Below are positions 18,179 to 25,323 of a stretch of DNA of 64,000 nucleotides, in pieces; the stretch's first letter is position 1, and each line of letters begins with the position of its first letter. Origin of the DNA: Desulfovibrio ferrophilus (GTDB taxonomy: Bacteria > Desulfobacterota > Desulfovibrionia > Desulfovibrionales > Desulfovibrionaceae); the NCBI RefSeq assembly GCF_003966735.1, contig NZ_AP017378.1, positions 1,721,501 to 1,785,500 of the forward strand. The letters run 5' to 3'. The position numbers and the translations under genes were made by a program. Under the pieces are notes generated by a model. It searched no databases. It saw only the letters and a program-made list of their open reading frames with translations, and was not told where the DNA came from.

Positions 18179-18784
18179 CTATTGTCCGTCAGGCGCAGCT
18201 TCTTCGCTCAACCAGCGATGCAGAAATTCAAGCGTGCGCCTGCGCGTCTCCTGTTTTGGGATATTGTCGTTGCAAATGGCGAACTCGGCGGCGGGGTTTT
18301 CCTCAAAGGGTACATCCACCCCGATGACCTCACCAAGTCCGGGAAATTGTTTGCCGCTGCGCTTGCGTTCCAGCGCCTTGGCGTACAGCCCGGCCATGAC
18401 CAGCCCCGCTGCACGCTTGCCCTCTCGCGCCATGGCGTTCTCCAGAGTACACTGCACATGCACCTCGGCAAAACGCGGAATCAGGCGCCGGGCATACTCC
18501 CTGAAGGCCGCCTTGTAGGCCGCCCCGTCCATGACCACATTGATCCCGGAACGTGTCAGTTCGGCGGCCTCTTCCGCGAACAGACGATAGGCCTCTTCGC
18601 GCTCTTCCTTACTGTAGGTGGGCTTGGGAAAATACGCCTTGCGCCGCGCATCCATCTGTAGCCAGGTCACGGCCTTGCCTTGGGCACCAAACTCTTCCGC
18701 CACAGCCCGGGCAAGATTGGACTTGCCCGATCCGGGCAGCCCGACCACCCAGATGGCCCAGCCCTGTCTTGCTGATTCAGCCAT
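18179..18784 (-). CDS. adenylylsulfate-kinase-like P-loop protein
   Basis: The 201-residue protein opens with a Walker A motif GLPGSGKS and keeps the APS-kinase C-terminal pattern (GLGEVIGVDVPFEENPAAEF). It departs from true CysC: the substrate motif (usually DGDxxR) reads QMDARRK, and about ten extra residues sit inside the RD/KGLY region (AREGKRAAGLVMAGLYAKA). It may phosphorylate APS or an unrelated alcohol. In a sulfate reducer APS is the terminal electron acceptor intermediate, so an APS kinase there would be unusual. It lies between a phosphotransferase gene and miaB, three bases from the former. Confidence 0.7.
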   Translation of the reverse strand: MAESARQGWAIWVVGLPGSGKSNLARAVAEEFGAQGKAVTWLQMDARRKAYFPKPTYSKEEREEAYRLFAEEAAELTRSGINVVMDGAAYKAAFREYARRLIPRFAEVHVQCTLENAMAREGKRAAGLVMAGLYAKALERKRSGKQFPGLGEVIGVDVPFEENPAAEFAICNDNIPKQETRRRTLEFLHRWLSEEAAPDGQ

Positions 18785-18787
18785 GGC

Positions 18788-19882
18788 TCACCTCAGGTAA
18801 CGGTTGATATCGGCATAATCAAAACGCTCGTCCTCAAGCACCTTTTCCACCAGCGAAAGCAAAGCGGTACGCACCTGCGGTGCAAGGCGGGGGTACCATT
18901 CGGGTGAGGCGACCACAAGCCCCCGGAACACATAGAATGGAGCGATGACCTCCAGCATTTCCCGGTCTCCGGTGGCTTCCAGATAGGACTCCCAAAACGC
19001 CATGTACAGATCGAGGAACGGGCCTTCCAGCTGCGTGTTGCCATCCAGCAGTCCATAGAGGACATAATTCATGCTCATGGTGGCAACGTCGTCCGCCGGT
19101 TCGCCCCATACCCCCCGACTTCGATCCAGCACGCTGAAGTCGAAGGCAGCTCCTTCGTCCCGGCGCACCAGCACATTCCAGGGATGGAAATCTCCATGCA
19201 CCTCGGCCAGACGATGGGTGTAGCCCTTGAGTTTCCAACGCCAGTCCACCAGCCGCTTTTCCAGAGCTAGAAAGCGCTCGGGGGGAAACATTGAATAGGG
19301 ATGGGGATAGCCATCAATGATGCCGTAGATGCACTCGCAGTCACCGATCAAATTGCGGATACGGCGGTCGTAACGATCCACTTCATCGTGCTTCACGCCA
19401 TGAATTTCAGCCAGCCAGCGGGCGAAGCCTCGGGTCAATTCCAGGTCCTGCCCGAGCAACTCACCCTTGCGGATGCGCTCCAACTCCAGGAAATAGTCGC
19501 TGCCTTCGAGCTTCTCGTTGACGATGAAGAATTCGCGGACCTCGTGCAGAGGAATCATACGGCCCTCGGCATTCACATAGCCAGCCCCCAGCGGGCGCAC
19601 GTGCTTGGACAGACGGGCCGAGGTCTCGTACTGGAAAAGCAGAATCCGGGCGCGGTCCCAATAGTCCTGGTGGCCGTATTTATCCCCACGCATGGCGGAG
19701 ATCACGCCCTCGCCGGACACGCCGTCCTTCTCCCAGCGCACCAGCAGCGGCTTGCCGTAACCAAAGTCCTTGATGCCCTGTTCATCCAGGGAACCAATAT
19801 CTCCGGCCCCCGTAAAGGTCACATCGCCACCCAGCGCTTCTTGCAGATAGCGCTCGATATGCTCACGCTTCATCTCGATCAT
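18788..19882 (-). CDS. aminoglycoside-phosphotransferase-like (APH) small-molecule kinase
   Basis: The 364-residue protein has the APH-fold catalytic loop HGDFHPWNVL (Asp231, Asn236) and the metal-binding Asp253 in LDRSRGVWGEPADDV. Despite the family name, chromosomal members phosphorylate many small molecules (choline, sugars, homoserine) and resistance should not be assumed. ATG at 19882 follows GGAGG; the frame upstream is not supported. The pairing with the APS-kinase-like gene three bases downstream suggests the two act on the same compound (inference). Confidence 0.75.
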   Translation of the reverse strand: MIEMKREHIERYLQEALGGDVTFTGAGDIGSLDEQGIKDFGYGKPLLVRWEKDGVSGEGVISAMRGDKYGHQDYWDRARILLFQYETSARLSKHVRPLGAGYVNAEGRMIPLHEVREFFIVNEKLEGSDYFLELERIRKGELLGQDLELTRGFARWLAEIHGVKHDEVDRYDRRIRNLIGDCECIYGIIDGYPHPYSMFPPERFLALEKRLVDWRWKLKGYTHRLAEVHGDFHPWNVLVRRDEGAAFDFSVLDRSRGVWGEPADDVATMSMNYVLYGLLDGNTQLEGPFLDLYMAFWESYLEATGDREMLEVIAPFYVFRGLVVASPEWYPRLAPQVRTALLSLVEKVLEDERFDYADINRYLR

Positions 19883-20097
19883 GGGCAACCTCCAGGGCTC
19901 TCGCGGACCGGACGGACAGCATGGACCGCCAATCAAAGGCAGTTCGCTGGCATTGGACAGCGCAGGCGGTTCGGAACATTCTTGAACCCATTGTCCTGCA
20001 TGCTGTTCGGTTGACCGTTGAGCACTTCACACTCGCAAGCAATGCAGGGACTGCTCAGCCCTCACCCCGCGCATTTTTCAACTGCATACATCCCTAA

Positions 20098-20200
20098 GCT
20101 ATTCAAAACTGTGAGGATGCCAGGCGCGAGGTCGAGGCGGGCCCGACGCATACTCGAACGTATGCGAGGGATCGCCTACCTCTTGCTCCGACTCGCAAAC
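20098..20200. repeat. ERIC-like palindromic repeat, copy B1 (diverged)
   Basis: Imperfect palindrome with centre CGCATAC-tcgaac-GTATGCG and inner arms AGGCGGGCCCGA / AGGGATCGCCT. It has the family arm motif GATGCCAGGCGCGAGG on its left. It runs directly into copy B2, giving a tandem pair. The remaining upstream part of the long gap (19883-20097) holds no gene or clear signal beyond a possible half-arm near 20070-20090 (GCATTTTTCAACTGCAT). Confidence 0.65.
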
Positions 20201-20316
20201 AGCTCAAAAGTGTGCGAAGGCAAGGCGCGGGAAACGATCGGGGCCGAAGCGTACCTTTCTCGTACGTGAGGGTCCGATCGTTTTCCGCAACGCCACAAGC
20301 GTGCGCTTTTCAGCGG
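20201..20316. repeat. ERIC-like palindromic repeat, copy B2
   Basis: A palindrome of about 116 bases ending four bases before the stop codon of the PfkB-family gene (minus strand). Inner arms are AACGATCGGGGCCGAAGCGTAC and, on the other strand, AACGATCGGACCCTCACGTAC; outer arms are CTCAAAAG and CTTTTCAGCGG. GGCAAGGCGCGGG and CCGCAACGCCACAAGC match the two arm types of copies A and C. As the last transcribed element of the kinase gene it may act as a 3' hairpin (inference). Confidence 0.8.
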
Positions 20317-20320
20317 TTTG

Positions 20321-21259
20321 CTACGGACGAGGCCCGAAGTTGTCCTCATAAGCCGTCCAAAATTCATCCTCACTGAAATGATGCTCCTGAGTGCCGAGCT
20401 TTTCCACGCTCCACTTGGCGCAGGCCGAACCCACATAAGCGGCCTTGGCCAGGGGCAGGCCCATGGACAGTCCCTTGAGCAGCCCGGCGCGATACGAATC
20501 ACCCGCACCGGTGGGGTCGACCACGGCTTCCAGCTTGGCTGTGGGCACCTCGGTCACGGTTCCGTCCTCAGCATACACCACGGAGCCCTTTTCGCCGAGG
20601 GTCGTTATCAGGTTTTTGGTCTTGGCCTGAATCTCATCGCGGGACAAACCAGTGGCCTTGACGATCATCTCCAACTCATAGTCATTGGAAATCAAGGCCC
20701 AGGAACCGTCGATGCACTCGGCCATATCCTCACCCGCAAGGGCTGTGATGTTCTGCCCGGGGTCAAAGATGTACCTGAGGCCCATCTGCTTGTACTTCCT
20801 GGGCAACTCCACCATATCCACCAGATTGCCGGGAGAAACGATGGCGATATCCTCGTCCACATTCACGCCGTTGAATTCGTAACGACAGCGCTCGTTCATG
20901 GCACCGGGGTTGAAGCAGGTAATCTGATTGTCGGACATATCGGTGGTGATGTGACAGTTGGCGGTCAATTCACCGTCCACCATATGCACGCCTTCCATGG
21001 GCAGATCCAAATCAGTCAGGCGCTTGTGGTAATGGTCAAAATCCCAACCCGCAGAGGACAGGATCACCGGCTTTTCACCAAGCAGGGCCAAGCTGTAGGC
21101 GATGTTGCCCGCAGTGCCACCAAAACGCTCGGTCAGGCCATTGCCCACGAAGCAGACATTGAGAATATGGATCTTGTCGGCCAGGATATGGTCCGCAAAC
21201 TTACCAGGAAAGCTCATGATCCGGTCAAAGGCCAGCGAGCCTGAAACATAAATCTTCAT
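20321..21259 (-). CDS. PfkB-family carbohydrate/nucleoside kinase (adenosine-kinase-like)
   Basis: The 312-residue ribokinase-fold enzyme carries the second PfkB signature VVDPTGAGDSYRAG with catalytic Asp, and the first-signature region GGTAGNIAYSLALLG. The substrate is not fixed by these motifs; adenosine or a sugar are the usual options for this length. AAAGGAG precedes the ATG. Its stop codon nearly touches palindromic repeat B2. Confidence 0.85.
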   Translation of the reverse strand: MKIYVSGSLAFDRIMSFPGKFADHILADKIHILNVCFVGNGLTERFGGTAGNIAYSLALLGEKPVILSSAGWDFDHYHKRLTDLDLPMEGVHMVDGELTANCHITTDMSDNQITCFNPGAMNERCRYEFNGVNVDEDIAIVSPGNLVDMVELPRKYKQMGLRYIFDPGQNITALAGEDMAECIDGSWALISNDYELEMIVKATGLSRDEIQAKTKNLITTLGEKGSVVYAEDGTVTEVPTAKLEAVVDPTGAGDSYRAGLLKGLSMGLPLAKAAYVGSACAKWSVEKLGTQEHHFSEDEFWTAYEDNFGPRP

Positions 21260-21277
21260 CGAATCTCCTTTGAAATT

Positions 21278-21607
21278 TCAAACACTCTCATCGGGGTGTG
21301 TCTCACCCCGTATCCAATCGATAAAAGAGGGACTGCCACCCGTCACGGGCACAGCCACCACGCAGGGTTCGTCGTAGGAATGCAACTCCCGAACTGTGCG
21401 GGTCAATTCATCCAGGCGGTCTTCCCAGGTCTTGGCAATGAAGGCAATCTCGCCTTCATCCTGAACCTTGCCATCCCACCAGTAGAGACTGCGAATGGGC
21501 CCCAAAATATTCACGCAGGCTGCCAGCCGACGGGTCACGAGTTCGCGCCCGATACGCCCGGCTTCATCCGCATCCACAGCGGTCATGTAGACAACTACCG
21601 GCGACAT
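21278..21607 (-). CDS. cutA: divalent cation tolerance protein CutA
   Basis: The 109-residue protein matches the small trimeric CutA family: VYMTAVDADEAGRIG, RLAACVNIL, IRSLYWWDGKVQDEGEIAFIAKT, and SYDEPCVVAVPV near the end. It is linked to copper tolerance in E. coli, though its biochemical job is unsettled. The start at 21607 fits the family length and follows GGAGG, which lies immediately after the stop codon of the cytochrome gene. Confidence 0.92.
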   Translation of the reverse strand: MSPVVVYMTAVDADEAGRIGRELVTRRLAACVNILGPIRSLYWWDGKVQDEGEIAFIAKTWEDRLDELTRTVRELHSYDEPCVVAVPVTGGSPSFIDWIRGETHPDESV

Positions 21608-21627
21608 GTCCAAGTCCTCCATTGCGC

Positions 21628-21948
21628 CTACTGCCCCTCGGGGCACACCGGAGCACTGCCCTCGGGCAATATCCACAGCCAATCCACGATCAATTGCTTC
21701 TGCTCAGGCCCCACGGGTGCGCCCTTGCCGATCATCCGGGTCACGGTCTTGTCCCAGCCATCCTTGCCCTTGCGCCCAAGAGACTCACAGATTCGCCGGG
21801 TGTCGTGGCACAGAATGCAGCGCTCCATGACCAGGGCTGAGGCCTTGGCATCGCTGGAGGTAACGGCCTCGCCAGCGGCCAGAGCCACAGGCAAGGGAAC
21901 CAGCGCACAGAGGCCCATCAGGGCTATCCCAAACAGTATTTTCACCAT
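21628..21948 (-). CDS. mono-haem c-type cytochrome
   Basis: The 106-residue exported protein has a signal peptide (about residues 1-25, ending ALAAG) and one haem-binding motif CILCH (Cys44, Cys47, His48). Met72 in TVTRMIGKGA is a plausible sixth ligand. It is a small periplasmic electron carrier whose partner is unknown; haem attachment would need the Ccm system encoded at 40-46 kb. It is upstream of cutA with a 20-base gap. Confidence 0.8.
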   Translation of the reverse strand: MVKILFGIALMGLCALVPLPVALAAGEAVTSSDAKASALVMERCILCHDTRRICESLGRKGKDGWDKTVTRMIGKGAPVGPEQKQLIVDWLWILPEGSAPVCPEGQ

Positions 21949-22057
21949 CGATCCTCCAGCCGGATGTCCTCCCCATCGCCAGGCGTCGCCCCTCGCGGCA
22001 GGTGTCGGAAAAAAAATGTCACATTAATTTCTTCAATGACGTCGAGTATTCAGCTTG

Positions 22058-22088
22058 AAAAACAGCCCTTCCCAGCACCGGGAGGGGC
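22058..22088 (-). terminator. terminator-like hairpin facing the cytochrome/cutA operon
   Basis: On the minus strand GCCCCTCCC-ggtgct-GGGAAGGGC, followed by TGTTTTTC. It lies between the divergent cytochrome and upp genes, so it may block antisense transcription coming from upp; it is not downstream of any minus-strand gene I can see. Confidence 0.5.
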
Positions 22089-22120
22089 TTGACCCGAAGC
22101 CAAGGTTACGGGTATTCGCA

Positions 22121-22164
22121 AGGGGATTTGAGATCATAACAATCCCTTGAATTATATAAGGAGT
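22121..22164 (+). promoter_or_regulatory. leader hairpin directly before the upp ribosome-binding site
   Basis: AGGGGATT and AATCCCTT form an eight-pair stem with a 12-base loop, ending 10 bases before the Shine-Dalgarno TAAGGAG (22158-22164). The spacing would let it affect ribosome access, but no terminator/antiterminator pair is seen. Confidence 0.35.
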
Positions 22165-22168
22165 TAAC

Positions 22169-22795
22169 ATGCCCGTACATGTTGTAGACCATCCCCTGGT
22201 GAGGCACAAGCTCGGCCTGTTGCGTCAGGATGGCCTGTCCACAAAGGACTTCCGCCAACTCTCCAACGAGATCGCCCGCCTGCTGACCTATGAGGCCACC
22301 AAAGACCTCGACACGGACAAGCGCATCATTCAGGGCTGGGCCGGAGACGTCGAAGTGGACAATATCCACGGCAAGACCCTGACCGTCGTTCCCATCCTGC
22401 GTGCGGGACTGGGCATGATCGACGGCGTGCTGGACATGATCCCCGGAGCCAAGACCAGCGTGGTCGGTTTCTATCGCAATGAAGAGACCCTGCAACCCGT
22501 GGAATACTACGTGAAGCTTGCCAAGAACATCGACAGCCGCATGGCTTTGATTCTTGACCCCATGCTCGCCACTGGCGGCACACTGATGGCGACCATCCAA
22601 CTCCTGAAGGACGCCGGATGCAAGCAGATCCGTGGCCTGTTCCTGGTCGCTGCCCCCGAAGGCCTTGAGCGACTGGAAAAAGAGCATCCCGATGTGGATG
22701 TCTATGTCGCAAGCGTGGATGAACGCTTGAACGAAGTCGGATACATCCTGCCCGGCCTTGGCGACGCAGGCGACAAGATCTTCGGCACCAAATAG
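22169..22795 (+). CDS. upp: uracil phosphoribosyltransferase
   Basis: The 208-residue enzyme converts uracil and PRPP to UMP for pyrimidine salvage. Typical sequence: [35 protein letters not shown], and the PRPP loop [15 protein letters not shown], with the C-terminal [22 protein letters not shown] precedes the ATG. It is followed by a terminator and then the uracil permease gene, so the pair forms a uptake-and-salvage unit. Confidence 0.96.
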   Translation: MPVHVVDHPLVRHKLGLLRQDGLSTKDFRQLSNEIARLLTYEATKDLDTDKRIIQGWAGDVEVDNIHGKTLTVVPILRAGLGMIDGVLDMIPGAKTSVVGFYRNEETLQPVEYYVKLAKNIDSRMALILDPMLATGGTLMATIQLLKDAGCKQIRGLFLVAAPEGLERLEKEHPDVDVYVASVDERLNEVGYILPGLGDAGDKIFGTK

Positions 22796-22802
22796 CTACC
22801 TG

Positions 22803-22828
22803 GCGGGGCATTTGCCCCGCTTTTTTTT
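22803..22828 (+). terminator. terminator between upp and uraA
   Basis: GCGGGGC-attt-GCCCCGC followed by eight T, seven bases after the upp stop. It probably reduces rather than abolishes readthrough into uraA, unless uraA has its own promoter in the 30 bases after it. Confidence 0.9.
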
Positions 22829-22860
22829 GACGTCCGGACTATAGATACTAGGAGGAGATG

Positions 22861-24192
22861 ATGGCAGCAACGGACTATTCCTTCCGCCTGAAAGACAGCC
22901 TGCTCGGTGCGCAGATGCTGTTCGTGGCCTTTGGTGCGCTGGTGCTGGTTCCGCTTTTGACGGGACTGGACCCCAACGTAGCCCTGTTTACTGCCGGAGC
23001 GGGAACCCTGCTCTTCCAGGCGGTGACCAAACGCCAGGTGCCTGTATTCCTGGCCTCGTCGTTCGCATTCATTGCCCCCATTATCTATGGTGTGCAGCAG
23101 TGGGGCATCCCCGCCACCATGAGTGGTCTGGCCGCTGCGGGCGTGTTCTACATGGTGCTTTCCGCCCTGATCAAGATCAAGGGTTCCGCCGTGCTGCACA
23201 AGATCCTGCCTCCCATCGTTACCGGCCCGGTGATCATGGTTATCGGCCTGATTCTGGCCAAGGTGGCCATCTTCATGGCCGTAGGCAAAGCCGGTGACGG
23301 CTCGCTGATCCTGGTCGCCCCCAAGGTGGCACTGTGGGTCTCCATGGTCTCGCTGGGTGTAACCGTTGCCGTCTCACTGCTTGGTGGCCGGTTTCTGCGC
23401 CTGATCCCCATTCTGTGCGGTATCGTCGCAGGCTACGCGCTCTGCCTGATCTTCGACATGACCGGCTACACGGCCTCGGCCCTGGCCGAGTTCAACGCCG
23501 CACGCGCAGCTCAGGAAGCCTCCGGCGCCGCCCTGATGACCAGCTATGCCGGTGCAAACCTCGTCGATTTCAGCAAGGTCGCCGCCGCACAGTGGCTGTC
23601 CATCCCCAATTTCGTGACACCCGAATGGAACTGGAAGGCCGTGGCCTTCATCGTGCCCGTTGCCATCGCCCCTGCCATTGAGCATTTCGGTGATGTGCTG
23701 GCCATCGGTTCCGTGACCGGCAAGGACTATCTGAAATCCCCCGGTATCCACCGCACCATGCTGGGCGACGGATTAGCCACTACCCTGGCTTCGTGCCTGG
23801 GCGGACCTCCGAACACCACCTATTCCGAAGTCACCGGCGCTGTCGCCCTGACCAAGGTCTTCAACCCTGGCATCATGACCTGGGCCGCCATCACCGCTAT
23901 CCTGCTGGCCTTTGTGGGCAAGTTGGGTGCAGTGTTGTCCAGCGTCCCTACCCCCGTCATGGGCGGCATCATGATCCTGCTGTTCGGCGCCATCACCGTG
24001 GTGGGCATGAACGCTCTTGTCAGGGCCGGTAAGGACCTGATGGAGCCCCGCAACCTGTCTGTCGTGGCCATCATCCTGGTCTTCGGCATCGGCGGCATGA
24101 GCTTCGGAACTGCGGACTTCAGCCTCGGCGGTATCGGCCTGGCTGGCGTCACTGGAGTCTTGCTGAATCTGATTCTGCCCGGTAAGGATTAA
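22861..24192 (+). CDS. uraA: uracil-xanthine permease (NCS2 family)
   Basis: The 443-residue proton-coupled uracil importer has more than ten hydrophobic segments. NCS2 hallmarks are visible: FVAFGALVLVPLLTGLDPNVALFTAG, the substrate region AIEHFGDVLAIG with its acidic residue, and GLATTLASCLGGPPNTTYSE. GGAGG sits five bases before ATG 22861, which is chosen over the adjacent ATG at 22858. It works with Upp. Confidence 0.95.
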   Translation: MAATDYSFRLKDSLLGAQMLFVAFGALVLVPLLTGLDPNVALFTAGAGTLLFQAVTKRQVPVFLASSFAFIAPIIYGVQQWGIPATMSGLAAAGVFYMVLSALIKIKGSAVLHKILPPIVTGPVIMVIGLILAKVAIFMAVGKAGDGSLILVAPKVALWVSMVSLGVTVAVSLLGGRFLRLIPILCGIVAGYALCLIFDMTGYTASALAEFNAARAAQEASGAALMTSYAGANLVDFSKVAAAQWLSIPNFVTPEWNWKAVAFIVPVAIAPAIEHFGDVLAIGSVTGKDYLKSPGIHRTMLGDGLATTLASCLGGPPNTTYSEVTGAVALTKVFNPGIMTWAAITAILLAFVGKLGAVLSSVPTPVMGGIMILLFGAITVVGMNALVRAGKDLMEPRNLSVVAIILVFGIGGMSFGTADFSLGGIGLAGVTGVLLNLILPGKD

Positions 24193-24205
24193 CCCGGAGG
24201 AAAGC

Positions 24206-25219
24206 ATGAGCTTCTACCAGGGTAAAAAGATCCTCATCACCGGCGGGTGTGGTTTCATCGGTTCCAATCTGGCAATCAGATTGGTGGCCGAAGGGGCCGA
24301 CGTCACCGTGGTCGATTCCATGATCGACGAATACGGCGGCAACATGCACAACATCGCCCCCGTGGCTGATGACATCCGGCTGAACATCTCGGATGTGCGC
24401 GACCAGGTGGCCATGCGCTATCTGGTGCGCGACAAGGAGATGATCTTCAACCTCGCCGGGCAGGTCAGCCACATCGACTCCATGCATGACCCGTATACGG
24501 ACCTGGAGATCAATGCCAAGGCGCAGCTGGGAGTGTTGGAGGCCTGCCGTCACAACAACCGCGATGCCCGCATCGTGTTGTCCAGTACGCGTCAGATCTA
24601 CGGCAAGCCCCAGTATATGCCCGTGGACGAGAAGCACCCGCTGGACCCCGTGGATGTCAACGGTATCAACTGCATCGCAGGCGAGTGGTATCACCTGCTC
24701 TACCAGAAGGTGTACGGCATCCCGACTTCGGTCCTGCGCCTGACCAACACCTATGGCCCTCGCCAGCTCCTGAAGCACAACCGTCAGGGGTTCATTGGCT
24801 GGTTCATCCGGCTGGTGATGCAGAGCAAGGAAATCCAGCTCTACGGCGACGGCTCCCAGCGCCGCGATCTGAACTACGTGGACGACGTTGTGGATGCACT
24901 GCTGCTGGCAGGCGAGAAGGACGAAGCCGTGGGCGAGGTCTATAACCTCGCTGGCGACGAGCCCATCTCCCTGAAGGATCTGGTGGAAAAGATGGTCACC
25001 ATTTCCGGGCGAGGCTCCTACAAACTGGTGCCCTGGCCCGAAGAAAAGAAGAAGATCGACATTGGCGACTTCTACGGTGACGGCACCAAGATCAAGAATG
25101 CTCTGGGTTGGTCCCCAGCCATTGGCGTGGACGAGGGCCTCAAACGAACATTCGAGTTCTACGAGGACTGCCTGGAGCAGTACCTGTGCGAGACTGAAGG
25201 GCACGTCTGCAAACCCTGA
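24206..25219 (+). CDS. NAD-dependent epimerase/dehydratase-type SDR with altered active site
   Basis: The 337-residue protein is an extended SDR: nucleotide-binding GGCGFIG (13-19), NLAG, LSSTRQIYG, and TYGPRQLLKHNRQG plus NYVDDVVDALLLA that look like nucleotide-sugar epimerases. The catalytic YxxxK position reads N152-G-I-N-C156 (VNGINCIAGEWYH), so both Tyr and Lys are replaced while Ser/Thr 126-128 remain. Related sugar-nucleotide SDRs may already have Asn at the Tyr site, but Cys at the Lys site stands out. The product is unknown. It follows uraA by 13 bases. Confidence 0.75.
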   Translation: MSFYQGKKILITGGCGFIGSNLAIRLVAEGADVTVVDSMIDEYGGNMHNIAPVADDIRLNISDVRDQVAMRYLVRDKEMIFNLAGQVSHIDSMHDPYTDLEINAKAQLGVLEACRHNNRDARIVLSSTRQIYGKPQYMPVDEKHPLDPVDVNGINCIAGEWYHLLYQKVYGIPTSVLRLTNTYGPRQLLKHNRQGFIGWFIRLVMQSKEIQLYGDGSQRRDLNYVDDVVDALLLAGEKDEAVGEVYNLAGDEPISLKDLVEKMVTISGRGSYKLVPWPEEKKKIDIGDFYGDGTKIKNALGWSPAIGVDEGLKRTFEFYEDCLEQYLCETEGHVCKP

Positions 25220-25239
25220 CCCGGACACTATGAATAATC

Positions 25240-25271
25240 AAAGGCCGTCCCTTTCGGGGCGGCCTTTTTTA
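25240..25271 (+). terminator. rho-independent terminator after the SDR gene
   Basis: AAAGGCCGTCCC-tttc-GGGGCGGCCTTT with a T run. Confidence 0.9.
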
Positions 25272-25323
25272 TCGCCAACCGCCCGCCCTTTGCTCCCGGG
25301 CATGAAAAGGATACAACCCTGGC

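Noticed and set aside
18788-19882. Antibiotic (aminoglycoside) resistance gene
   Set aside because: The APH fold is shared by many metabolic kinases; nothing ties this chromosomal gene to aminoglycosides.
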